Assembly (NCBI GenBank): GCA_964580575.1
Contig: CAZOLJ010000042.1
Span: 1-40,441, forward strand
Direction of reading: 5' to 3'
Origin: CAVPDE01 sp964580575
GTDB taxonomy: Bacteria > Desulfobacterota > DSM-4660 > Desulfatiglandales > HGW-15
DNA: 40,441 nucleotides
Numbering within the stretch: position 1 is the stretch's first letter; each line of letters opens with the position of its first letter. Positions 25,051 to 32,848 of the stretch are shown here, piece by piece. The translations under genes and the position numbers were made by a program. The notes below the pieces were generated by a model. That model was not told the origin of the DNA and searched no databases. It worked only from the letters and a program-made list of their open reading frames with translations.

Positions 25051-26508
25051 ATGGAAACGAAGAAGTCTATTAAGAAAACCCTACTTGCCCTGGTCATGGC
25101 GGTTGCCCTGGTGGGAGCCGGTTACGGGATGTCGTCTGGCGTGAAAGCTGCCGACCAACCCACGGCCGCCCTTACGAAGGTCTCGGACATACCCATGGTT
25201 CCGGCCAACTTTAGTGATCTCGCAGAAAAAGTTCGGCCGGGTGTGGTCAACCTTCAGGTTGTAAAGACCGTGAAGAACGCGGGATTCGGATTTCCTAGTG
25301 CATTCAGAACCCCTTTTGGTGATTTCTTTGGCCCTTTCTCTGAAGAGAACCCCCATCGAAGTCCGGAGCAGCAAGGGGTGGGATCGGGTTTTGTGATCAG
25401 TTCCGATGGTTACATTCTTACCAATAACCATGTGATCGATGATGCGACTCAGATCAAGATCAAGCTTTCCGACGGCAAAGAATACGACGCCAAAGTAGTC
25501 GGCAGAGACCCCAAGACAGATCTCGCTCTTTTGAAAGCTGAAGGAGCCTCTAACCTCCATCCTCTTCAGTTGGGTGATTCGGATTCCTTGAAGGTGGGGA
25601 ACTGGGTCGTGGCCATTGGAAGTCCTTTTGGCCTTGAGCAGACTGTGACTGCAGGAATTGTCAGTGCCAAGGGAAGAGTCATTGGGTCCGGCCCTTACGA
25701 CAATTTCATTCAGACCGACGCTTCCATCAACCCGGGAAACAGCGGTGGACCTTTGCTGAACACGGAAGGCCAAGTCATCGGGATCAACACGGCTATTTTT
25801 TCTCAGAGTGGTGGAAACGTGGGCATCGGCTTTGCCATTCCCGTCAACATGGCCAAAGAGATCGTGCCCCAGCTCGAAGAGAAAGGCCATGTCACGCGCG
25901 GATGGCTCGGAGTCGGAATTCAGAAAATAACCCCTGAACTTGCAAAGTCCTTTGGGCTGAAGGACGAGAAAGGCGCTCTTGTTTCTCAAGTCGCTAAGGG
26001 CGGGCCTGCCGAAAAAGGTGGAATCGAAACAGGCGATGTCATCGTCGAGTTCGACGGGAAAAAAGTCGCGGATATGAACGATCTGCCTCGAGTCGTTGCT
26101 TCGACTCCGGTGGGTAAGAGAGTGCCGGTCAAGGTTTTGAGAGGCGGCAACGTGGTTGATCGCGAGTTGAAAATCGCGGAGATGGAGCAGAAAGAGGAAG
26201 TCGCTAGTGTCTCAACTCGCAAGCCTCTGGGCATGAGCGTGCAGAACATCACCCCTGAAATCGCCAAAGGTTTAGGCTTGAAGACCGAAACGGGTGTTGT
26301 GGTTGCCAGCGTTGTCCCGGGAAGCCCGGCTGCGAAAGCAGACATTCGCTCAGGTGACGTGATTCAGCAAGTCAACAAAAAGCCTGTGAAGGACGTAGAG
26401 GATTTCAAGCAAAAGATTGAAACCGCAAAAGATCAGGAAACCATTCTTCTCCTCATCCAGAGAGGGGACAGCAGCCTCTTTGCCGCCCTAACACCGGCCA
26501 AAGGTTAG
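25051..26508 (+). CDS. Periplasmic HtrA/DegP-type serine protease
   Basis: 485 residues from the ATG at 25051, preceded by AAAAGGAGG. Signal peptide: KKSIKKT, hydrophobic core, cleavage near VKAAD (about residue 34). The trypsin-like domain has the triad His127 (TNNHVID), Asp157 (KTDLAL) and Ser231 (GNSGGPL). Two PDZ domains follow (about 275-370 and 385-480), with GWLGVGIQKI at the first. It degrades or refolds misfolded envelope proteins. The protein is a normal length for DegP/MucD. A phenylalanine- and proline-rich loop (residues about 78-102) after the first strand matches the LA loop. Longer upstream readings cross the repeat and lack a signal peptide. Confidence 0.93.
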   Translation: METKKSIKKTLLALVMAVALVGAGYGMSSGVKAADQPTAALTKVSDIPMVPANFSDLAEKVRPGVVNLQVVKTVKNAGFGFPSAFRTPFGDFFGPFSEENPHRSPEQQGVGSGFVISSDGYILTNNHVIDDATQIKIKLSDGKEYDAKVVGRDPKTDLALLKAEGASNLHPLQLGDSDSLKVGNWVVAIGSPFGLEQTVTAGIVSAKGRVIGSGPYDNFIQTDASINPGNSGGPLLNTEGQVIGINTAIFSQSGGNVGIGFAIPVNMAKEIVPQLEEKGHVTRGWLGVGIQKITPELAKSFGLKDEKGALVSQVAKGGPAEKGGIETGDVIVEFDGKKVADMNDLPRVVASTPVGKRVPVKVLRGGNVVDRELKIAEMEQKEEVASVSTRKPLGMSVQNITPEIAKGLGLKTETGVVVASVVPGSPAAKADIRSGDVIQQVNKKPVKDVEDFKQKIETAKDQETILLLIQRGDSSLFAALTPAKG

Positions 26509-26518
26509 GGTTAGGCTG

Positions 26519-26560
26519 GGCGCCCGGTCGCCGGCATTTCCGCGCTTCAGGCCGGGCGCC
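26519..26560. terminator. Inverted repeat, possible terminator between convergent genes
   Basis: GGCGCCCGG (26519-26527) and CCGGGCGCC (26552-26560) are exact complements with a 24-base loop. The hairpin lies between the ends of the HtrA and trmB genes, which face each other. No clear T-run follows on either strand, so it may be a pausing or stabilising stem. Confidence 0.45.
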
Positions 26561-26564
26561 TTCC

Positions 26565-27173
26565 CTACCTGAGCCGATATTCCTTCGAATAAACCGGCAT
26601 GGATTTTTTAATGCACTCCTGCTCCCACTCGGTGAGGACCGTCGCCTCTGCGGATGACTTTACTAAAGCAGGGGCCGGATCCAGGCGGGATGAAAGCAGG
26701 ACATCCATGTCTTCAAAAAGCGATTGGTCATCCGTTTTCACGGACACAGTGCCGCCTGTCGTGAGAATTTCGCAGAGGCCCTGTACAAAAGCTTCGTTCA
26801 CCATTCGCCTTTTTTTGTAGCGGTCCTTGCGGCTGTAGGGGTCCGGAAAGTGGATAAATACTTTTTGAACCTTGTGGCCGTTCATCATGGAAGGGATGGA
26901 CAGGTTCACGTTTCCGTGGAGAAGGACAAGATTGCTCAGATGCTTGTGCTTCGGAAAGTACTTCTCTGCGACTCTCTTTCGCACCTCCACGCCGATGAAA
27001 AAAACGTCGGGATAGATCCCAGTCAAGCCGGCAAGGAACTCCCCCTTTCCGCATCCCAGATCCATCCATATTTCGCCCTGCCCGTGGGCCTCATAAGCCT
27101 TCATCCAGGACTCGGGGTTAAGGGCGATTCTGCACTGAAAGGGATCCACATGTCTTCGGATGCGGTTGCTCAT
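26565..27173 (-). CDS. trmB: tRNA (guanine-N7-)-methyltransferase TrmB
   Basis: 202 residues from the ATG at 27173; a TTG ten codons upstream with TTGAGG before it is possible. The S-adenosylmethionine-binding motif is MDLGCGKGEFL near residue 40, FIGVEVRKR follows, and the TrmB signature FIHFPDPYSRKDRYKKRRMV lies near residue 107. It methylates guanosine 46 of tRNA. The fold is complete. The C-terminus is PVYSKEYRLR, where the family typically has a tyrosine-rich W/E-x-K-Y-R pattern. Confidence 0.9.
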   Translation of the reverse strand: MSNRIRRHVDPFQCRIALNPESWMKAYEAHGQGEIWMDLGCGKGEFLAGLTGIYPDVFFIGVEVRKRVAEKYFPKHKHLSNLVLLHGNVNLSIPSMMNGHKVQKVFIHFPDPYSRKDRYKKRRMVNEAFVQGLCEILTTGGTVSVKTDDQSLFEDMDVLLSSRLDPAPALVKSSAEATVLTEWEQECIKKSMPVYSKEYRLR

Positions 27174-27269
27174 AACCAGCCAGCTTAGAATATGTGAAGT
27201 CAAATCCTCAACTTATTTTTTCCCGGGAAAAATCCATGCCGTCGCACGTCGCCATCGGGCCATTTGTTG

Positions 27270-27298
27270 TTGACACGTAGAACTCGGCTTCCTATAGT
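27270..27298 (+). promoter_or_regulatory. Sigma70-type promoter of the PAS protein gene
   Basis: TTGACA (27270-27275), a 17-bp spacer and TATAGT (27293-27298), about 75 bp before the ATG at 27379. Confidence 0.65.
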
Positions 27299-27378
27299 CC
27301 GCCCAAGAAAAGTGTCCTCCTGTCAACCCATTGAGAGGGAGGAGGAATCCTTTTTCAGAGCAAGTCCCGGGGGAGACA

Positions 27379-29268
27379 ATGGCAGCAGACGAGACCTTAG
27401 ACGATGCAAAGGAAATAGCCTTCTGCGATGGCGATACAGGCTACAGCGGCATCGTCGAACATATCAATGACGGTGTGGTCATCATCCAGAACGGAAAGAT
27501 CGTTTTCGCAAACAGGGCCTTCTCTGAGATCTGCGGAAAACCCCTTGGAGATCTCTTGAAATCCGAATTCTCCAAGCTCATCGCCCCCGCGGACAGGAAA
27601 ACGGTAACAACCTTTTGTGAGGAAAAAACCACGACCGACGGTCTCAAGGACAGGATCGAATTCACCATGATGCGGCCCGGGGACGAGGCGCTCGTGGAAA
27701 TGAAGGTGAACACCGTCCAATGCGCCGGGACTCCGGCCATACTCGCGGCGCTTACGGACATCACCGATAGAAGGAAGACCCGGCTTGAGCTCCAGAGAAT
27801 CAAGGACCGTCTGGAGAGCATTATTCATTCCATGAACGATGTGGTCGTGTCCGTTTCGCCTCAGGATCACTCCATTCTGGCCATCAACCCCTCGGCAGAA
27901 GCCCTCTTCGGCGTCCCCGTGAAGGACTTCCTCTCTGGAGAAAGACATGTCATGGAGTTTGTTCATCCCCTTGATAAGGAGAGGGTGAAGGAGTTTCATA
28001 CATCCCTTCCCGAGACTGAGTTCGAGGAACTCGAATACAGGATCATCAGCAGCAACAAGGTCCTCAAGTGGGTTCGCGATGAAGGCAGGGCGGTGTTTGC
28101 TGAAAGGGGGCGCCTGCGCCGGATCGATCACGTCGTCAGGGACGTGACCATAGAGAAAACGATCAAGGACCGCCTGGCGAGCATTCTGGACTCCATGAAC
28201 GACGTGGTCGTCAGCATTTCGCCTAAAGACCAATCCGTCCTCGGCATCAACCCCTCGGCAGAGTCCCTATATGGCATCCCGGTAAGGGCCTTTGGCCGCG
28301 GGAAGAAGCATGTCATGGACTTTGTTCACCCCAGGGATCTAGAGAGAGTGAAGGAGTATTACGCCTCGCTCCCGGAGCTGGAATTCGCTGAGCTCGAATA
28401 CAGGATCATCAGCAACAACAAGACCGTCAAGTGGGTCCTTGACCAAGGAAGGGTTGTGTACGGTGAGAACGGCCGGTTGCGCAGATTCGACCACGTGATC
28501 CGGGACATCACCGAACAGAAGCGGGCTCTCGACGCCTTGAAGCAGAGCGAGGAAAAGTACCGGAGTTTCTTTGAGACCACGAATGACATGGCCTATGCCG
28601 TAACGCCTGAAGGCACCTTCATGGACATCAACGAGGCCGGCCTCAAGCTTCTCGGCTTTGAGAGCAAAGAAGAGGCTCTTCACACTAATATCAAAGAAAC
28701 CTACGTCGATCCCTCTGAGAGGCAACAACTCCTTGCCGAGATGAGGGAAAAAGGCTATGTCGCGGACAAAAGAGTCAGGCTCAAGAACAAGGCCGGGGAC
28801 GCTTTTGAAATCGCGATTACGGCAAGGGCAAAGCTGAACGACGCCGGAGAGATCCTCTACTATGAAGGCCTTGCCCACAACATCACCAAAGCCCTGGAGG
28901 ACCAGAGGAACCGGGTGCTCCGGAACGCTGCGGGAGGCATGTGCCACTACCTGAACACCCATCTGGCCGCCTTGCTGGTCTCGAGGGAGTGCATGAAGGA
29001 AGACATCAAGTTCATCGAAGGGCTTGCCCAACGCCTGGCCGAGGGAGATCCGGCAGGAGAGATCCCGCAGCAGATGAGGGAGGCCCTGGTTTCCTTGAGG
29101 GAGTCCTATGACGGGGTCGGCGATGCCTATGGAAAGATTGCCCAGGTGACCAAGGCTTTTAACTCCGCTTTTCTTACCTACAAAGAAGAAGCCTATCTCG
29201 ATAAAACGATCCTGGACATATTCCAGGCGTACATGGGAGAAGAGTCGACAGGGGAGCGGAAGGAATAG
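27379..29268 (+). CDS. Multi-PAS signalling protein without a recognisable kinase ATPase domain
   Basis: 629 residues from the ATG at 27379, with GGGGGAGA just upstream. Four PAS domains are visible, at about residues 25-130, 140-260, 261-382 and 395-510. The second and third are near-copies (SMNDVVVSVSP / SMNDVVVSISP, INPSAEALFG / INPSAESLYG, ELEYRIIS), encoded by a 363-bp tandem duplication. The C-terminal 120 residues (RNAAGGMCHYLNTHLAAL...) resemble a degenerate histidine-kinase dimerisation helix with a histidine, but no N, G1 or G2 ATP-binding boxes follow. It is soluble, with no membrane spans. It may be an adaptor, or be phosphorylated by another kinase. No partner gene is adjacent. 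Confidence 0.85.
   Translation: MAADETLDDAKEIAFCDGDTGYSGIVEHINDGVVIIQNGKIVFANRAFSEICGKPLGDLLKSEFSKLIAPADRKTVTTFCEEKTTTDGLKDRIEFTMMRPGDEALVEMKVNTVQCAGTPAILAALTDITDRRKTRLELQRIKDRLESIIHSMNDVVVSVSPQDHSILAINPSAEALFGVPVKDFLSGERHVMEFVHPLDKERVKEFHTSLPETEFEELEYRIISSNKVLKWVRDEGRAVFAERGRLRRIDHVVRDVTIEKTIKDRLASILDSMNDVVVSISPKDQSVLGINPSAESLYGIPVRAFGRGKKHVMDFVHPRDLERVKEYYASLPELEFAELEYRIISNNKTVKWVLDQGRVVYGENGRLRRFDHVIRDITEQKRALDALKQSEEKYRSFFETTNDMAYAVTPEGTFMDINEAGLKLLGFESKEEALHTNIKETYVDPSERQQLLAEMREKGYVADKRVRLKNKAGDAFEIAITARAKLNDAGEILYYEGLAHNITKALEDQRNRVLRNAAGGMCHYLNTHLAALLVSRECMKEDIKFIEGLAQRLAEGDPAGEIPQQMREALVSLRESYDGVGDAYGKIAQVTKAFNSAFLTYKEEAYLDKTILDIFQAYMGEESTGERKE
27799..28524 (+). repeat. Tandem 363-bp duplication encoding two PAS domains
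   Basis: Copies 27799-28161 and 28162-28524 both begin ATCAAGGACCG and are colinear with about 70-80% identity by eye. The period is an exact multiple of three (121 codons), so the frame is kept. It arose inside the PAS gene by duplication. Confidence 0.8.
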
Positions 29269-29277
29269 TTCTCTTCT

Positions 29278-29306
29278 TTGACAAACGCCCATGTTTTCTC
29301 TATGAT
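29278..29306 (+). promoter_or_regulatory. Promoter of the lysW operon
   Basis: TTGACA (29278-29283), a 17-bp spacer and TATGAT (29301-29306), about 55 bp before the lysW ATG. With five or six matches in each box it is one of the strongest promoters in the window. Between it and lysW lies CGGCGCTTTTGCCG, a short imperfect palindrome at about 29322. Confidence 0.75.
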
Positions 29307-29361
29307 TCCCCCCCATACAACGGCGCTTTTGCCGTAGCAATCATTAAGGAGGAAAGGAGAA

Positions 29362-29520
29362 ATGGCTGAATGTCCGGTGTGCGGTGCGCAAATAATCCTG
29401 GCTCCGAATGCGGAAAAGGGAGAGATCATGAGCTGCGCGGATTGCGGTTCCGAGCTTGAGGTAACGGGCAAGGACAGCGTGCAGGAAGCTCCCCAGGAAG
29501 AAGAAGACTGGGGCGAATGA
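29362..29520 (+). CDS. lysW: Amino-group carrier protein LysW
   Basis: 52 residues, below the size most gene finders favour. Two zinc-binding pairs, Cys4/Cys7 (CPVC) and Cys25/Cys28 (CADC), frame a small zinc-ribbon. The acidic C-terminus ends EEEDWGE, matching the EDWGE end conserved in LysW/ArgW. The gamma-carboxyl of the terminal glutamate (Glu52) becomes amide-linked to the alpha-amino group of alpha-aminoadipate or glutamate. The protein protects that group and presents the substrate to the next enzymes. A very strong ribosome-binding site, AAGGAGGAAAGGAGA, precedes the ATG. It is the first gene of a six-gene operon encoding LysX, LysY, a GATase-II protein, LysZ and LysJ, which makes the assignment secure. 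Confidence 0.93.
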   Translation: MAECPVCGAQIILAPNAEKGEIMSCADCGSELEVTGKDSVQEAPQEEEDWGE

Positions 29521-29557
29521 TCGTGGTGCCAATCCTTTTTTTTGCGGAGCGTAGAAC

Positions 29558-30400
29558 ATGAAAGTTGGTTTTTTACATTCCATCCTGAGGGTGGAAGAGA
29601 AGTTGCTGATTGACGAATTCAGAACCCGGCCCGGGGTCGAGCTGGAAAAGATTGACGACAGGGAGCGTTTCTTCGACCTCCACAAGAATAACTTCAATTT
29701 TGACGTGGTCATAGAACGCTGCATCAACCACTCCCGTGCAGTCCACGCCCTCAAGATCTTCAATGACTTCGCGATCCCCACGGTGAACACCTTCGAGGTG
29801 GCGGAAGTGTGCGGGAGCAAGTTCCTCACCACCCAGGCGCTCATCAAGACCGGCGTCCCTACCCCGAAATGCTACATGGCCTTTACGCCCGAGTCGGCCC
29901 TTGCGGCCATGGACGAACTGGGCTATCCCTGCGTGATCAAGCCCAACACAGGCTCCTGGGGAAGGCTCATTTCCAAGATCAATGACCGGGACGCTGCCGA
30001 AGCTATTTTGGAGCACAAGCAGATCCTGGGAAGCTACCACCACTCCATTTTTTATATCCAGGAGTACGTGGAAAAACATGGAAGGGACATCCGGAGCTTT
30101 GTTGTGGGGGACCGTTGCATCGCCGCGGTTTACCGCTACTCCCCCCACTGGATCACCAACACGGCCCGTGGCGGGAAAACGGACAACTGCCCCATCACCG
30201 ACGAGGTTCAGGACCTTTCCGTGCGGGCTGCCAAGGCCGTGGGCGGAGGCGTTGTGGCCATTGATCTTTTTGAGACTCCCGCAGGCCTCTCGGTCAATGA
30301 AGTCAACTATACCATGGAGTTCAGAAACAGCATCACGGTCACCGGCGTCAACATTCCGGCCAAGGTGGTGGACTATGTTCTGGAGGTGGGCCGAAGATGA
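29558..30400 (+). CDS. lysX: LysW ligase LysX (ATP-grasp, RimK-like)
   Basis: 280 residues, the usual LysX length. An N-terminal preATP-grasp domain runs to about residue 90. The ATP-grasp domain has CVIKPNTGSWGRLISKI (nucleotide-binding lysine and loop), then YIQEYVEKHGRDIRSFVVG and the metal-binding end SVNEVNYTMEFRNSI. It joins the C-terminal glutamate of LysW to the amino group of alpha-aminoadipate (lysine route) or glutamate (ornithine/arginine route) using ATP. Which substrate is used cannot be settled here. GGAGCG precedes the ATG. It ends with a 4-bp overlap with the next gene. Confidence 0.92.
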   Translation: MKVGFLHSILRVEEKLLIDEFRTRPGVELEKIDDRERFFDLHKNNFNFDVVIERCINHSRAVHALKIFNDFAIPTVNTFEVAEVCGSKFLTTQALIKTGVPTPKCYMAFTPESALAAMDELGYPCVIKPNTGSWGRLISKINDRDAAEAILEHKQILGSYHHSIFYIQEYVEKHGRDIRSFVVGDRCIAAVYRYSPHWITNTARGGKTDNCPITDEVQDLSVRAAKAVGGGVVAIDLFETPAGLSVNEVNYTMEFRNSITVTGVNIPAKVVDYVLEVGRR

Positions 30401-31419
30401 AAGTGAGCATTGTCGGGGCTTCAGGCTACACAGGAGGTGAGTTGCTGAGGCTTCTTCTCCAGCATCCCCAGGTTCAATTGCACCAGGTGACCTCTGAAAG
30501 AAACGCCGGAAAACCGGTGACCCGCCTTCACCCCAACCTCCGGAAGCAGACACAGCTCAATTTCTGCACCATGAAGGAACTGGAAAAAGTGGACCTTCTC
30601 TTCGTCGGCCTTCCTCACACGGAATTCATGCAGCGGTTCGACCTTCTGGATCCTCTGGCTGGAAAAATCATTGACCTGAGCGCGGATTTCAGGCTCAAGG
30701 ACCTCTCCGCCTATCAGAAGTGGTACGGCGTCGAACACGCTCAGCCGGCGAAACTCGCCGAATTCGTTTACGGCAACGTGGAACTCCACCGCCAGGAAAT
30801 GAAACAGGCCAGGTACATCAGCGGCGCCGGCTGCAATGCCACAGCCACGATCCTGGGCCTGTGGCCCCTATTCAAGCTCGGCGTGGTTGATACCTCGCTC
30901 CCGGTTGTGGCCGAGGCCAAGTGCGGGTCTTCAGAGGGTGGCGCCTCGGTCAGCGAAGGCTCCCACCACCCGGAGCGGAGCGGTTGCGTGCGGTCCTACA
31001 AGCCCACCGGCCACCGGCACATTGCCGAGATGGAGCAGGAACTCGGGCACACGGTCCATTTCTCCGCCACCTCCATCGAGATGGTCCGGGGAATCCTGGT
31101 GACGGCACACCTCTTCGTCAAAGAGGGAATCACGGAAAAAGACATCTGGAAAACCTACCGCGAAGTTTACGGTAAAGAGCCCTTCATCCGCATCGTGAAG
31201 GAGAAGCAGGGCATCTACCGTTTCCCAGAACCCAAGATCCTGGCAGGGACCAACTTCTGCGACATCGGCTTTGAGCTGGAAGAGAAGAGACTCGTGGTGG
31301 TCTCTGCCATCGACAACCTCATGAAAGGAGCGGCAGGACAGGCTGTGCATGCCATGAACGTCATGGCAGGCTTTGAAGAAACAGCAGGGCTTTCCTTTGC
31401 CGGGCTCCACCCGGTCTGA
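30397..31419 (+). CDS. lysY: LysW-bound semialdehyde-forming reductase LysY (ArgC family)
   Basis: 340 residues. An N-terminal Rossmann motif GASGYTGGEL binds NADPH. The catalytic cysteine is Cys146 in SGAGCNATATILGL; the GCNAT form is typical of LysY and differs from the PGCYPT of ordinary ArgC. A conserved HRHIAEMEQEL segment supplies the catalytic histidine. It reduces the LysW-bound acyl phosphate made by LysZ to the semialdehyde. It starts within the last codons of lysX (ATGA overlap). Length is normal. Confidence 0.92.
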   Translation: MKVSIVGASGYTGGELLRLLLQHPQVQLHQVTSERNAGKPVTRLHPNLRKQTQLNFCTMKELEKVDLLFVGLPHTEFMQRFDLLDPLAGKIIDLSADFRLKDLSAYQKWYGVEHAQPAKLAEFVYGNVELHRQEMKQARYISGAGCNATATILGLWPLFKLGVVDTSLPVVAEAKCGSSEGGASVSEGSHHPERSGCVRSYKPTGHRHIAEMEQELGHTVHFSATSIEMVRGILVTAHLFVKEGITEKDIWKTYREVYGKEPFIRIVKEKQGIYRFPEPKILAGTNFCDIGFELEEKRLVVVSAIDNLMKGAAGQAVHAMNVMAGFEETAGLSFAGLHPV

Positions 31420-31420
31420 T

Positions 31421-32056
31421 ATGTGCAGGCTCCTTGCCGTAAGGTCCCAAGATACCTTTTCTCCGGCCCCTTACCTGGAAAAATTCGCTTTCATCGCCAA
31501 GAACAGCAAGGAATTCCAGGGGCACGGCTGGGGGTGCGCCTGGTTGGACCCGGCCGGTCAGTGGCAGATCTACCGGAACATCCGGCCTGTGTGGGAGGAT
31601 GATTTCTCCCCCTTCCCGTCCACCACGCTTCTAGCAGCCCACGCCCGGAGCGCCTTCGAGGACAAGGATATCGTGGTGGAGAACAACATGCCCTTCTCAG
31701 ACGGGAAGACGGTCTTCATTTTCAACGGTGAGCTTCGAGGCGTCAAGATCAAGGAAGAGGGAAGGATCGGGGCAGAGAAGATTTTCAATTTCATCCGCCG
31801 CTTTGACAGCGGAGATCCTTTGGGGGCCCTAAAAAAGGCGACAAGCATCATCAGGAATCGGACCAGGCAGATCCGTGGCATGAACATCATCATGGTGAAG
31901 GAAGGGAGGATCTATCTCTCCACCTTTTTCCAGGGGGATCCGGAGTACTTCACCATGCACTGCAAAGAAAACGGGCAACTCATCCTCTGTTCGGAGCCCT
32001 TTCCCTCTGAGCAAGGGTGGCGAGACATACCCAATGATTCAGCGGGGGTTTGGTAG
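31421..32056 (+). CDS. Class II glutamine-amidotransferase-fold (Ntn) protein in the LysW operon
   Basis: 211 residues from the ATG at 31421, one base after the lysY stop, and lysZ starts immediately after its own stop, so it is embedded in the operon. The N-terminus MCRLLAV exposes Cys2 after methionine removal, the nucleophile of class II amidotransferase domains. HGWGCAWLD and HARSAF follow, then FIFNGELRG, the asparagine-glycine oxyanion motif. It is a stand-alone domain of the YafJ/EgtC kind. EgtC hydrolyses a gamma-glutamyl amide in ergothioneine synthesis. LysW carries its cargo by exactly such a bond, so release of the finished amino acid is a plausible role (inference). Ammonia supply for another step is the alternative. 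Confidence 0.85.
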   Translation: MCRLLAVRSQDTFSPAPYLEKFAFIAKNSKEFQGHGWGCAWLDPAGQWQIYRNIRPVWEDDFSPFPSTTLLAAHARSAFEDKDIVVENNMPFSDGKTVFIFNGELRGVKIKEEGRIGAEKIFNFIRRFDSGDPLGALKKATSIIRNRTRQIRGMNIIMVKEGRIYLSTFFQGDPEYFTMHCKENGQLILCSEPFPSEQGWRDIPNDSAGVW

Positions 32057-32848
32057 ATGATCATCGTCAAAATTGGCGGCGGAGAGGGAATCAATCTGGA
32101 GGGGACCATCGTAGACCTGTCCAAGGTCCAGGAGAAATTCATCATCGTCCACGGTGCAAACGCGCTGCGGGACAAGCTCGCAGAGGCCCTCGGCCAGACC
32201 AAGCAGGTCATCACCTCGGTAAAGGGCTACTCGAGCGTTTACTCGGACGACAAGATGATCGATCTCATGATGATGTCTTACGCAGGGATCAGGAACAAAC
32301 GGATCGTGGAGCTGTGCCACAGGAACGGCATCAATGCGGTGGGGCTCTCGGGACTGGATGGAAAAGCGGTTCAGGGAGTCCGCAACAAGGGGATCCGGGT
32401 GTATCAGGACGGCAAACAGAAAATCGTGCGGGACTTCTCAGGCAAGCCCGAGTCTGTGAACAAGGCTCTTCTTGATCTTCTTCTGGAAAACGGCTATGTG
32501 CCCGTGCTGACCGTCCCGATCGTTGACGAGGAGAACAATGCCATCAACACGGAAAACGACGATGTGGTCAGGGTTCTGCAGCAGTCGGTCAGGGCGGACA
32601 CGGTGATCAACCTCATCGAGGCTCCGGGGTTCCTGAACGACAAGGACGACGAGAGCACCCTGATCCAGAAAATCTCTCCCCTGGAGCTGGAGGCCCGGGA
32701 GCAGCAGGTGGACGGCCGGATGAAGAGAAAGATGCTCGCGGTTCGAAAGCTCGTTGAAGCAGGGGCCACAAGGGTCATCATAGCCGACGGCCGGGCCGAG
32801 CACCCGGTGGCCGATGCCCTTTCAGGGAAGGGGACGGTGATCGCATGA
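32057..32848 (+). CDS. lysZ: LysW-aminoadipate/glutamate kinase LysZ
   Basis: 263 residues of the amino acid kinase family (acetylglutamate kinase-like). Phosphate-binding motifs are IVKIGGGEGIN at the N-terminus and IIVHGANAL near residue 31. KGYSSVYSDDKMIDLMMM is characteristic of LysZ rather than ArgB. NTENDDVVRVL lies in the nucleotide-binding half, and GRMKRKMLAVRKLVEAG gives the catalytic lysine region. It phosphorylates the side-chain carboxylate of the amino acid bound to LysW. The start ATG follows the previous stop directly, and the last bases overlap the lysJ start. Confidence 0.93.
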   Translation: MIIVKIGGGEGINLEGTIVDLSKVQEKFIIVHGANALRDKLAEALGQTKQVITSVKGYSSVYSDDKMIDLMMMSYAGIRNKRIVELCHRNGINAVGLSGLDGKAVQGVRNKGIRVYQDGKQKIVRDFSGKPESVNKALLDLLLENGYVPVLTVPIVDEENNAINTENDDVVRVLQQSVRADTVINLIEAPGFLNDKDDESTLIQKISPLELEAREQQVDGRMKRKMLAVRKLVEAGATRVIIADGRAEHPVADALSGKGTVIA

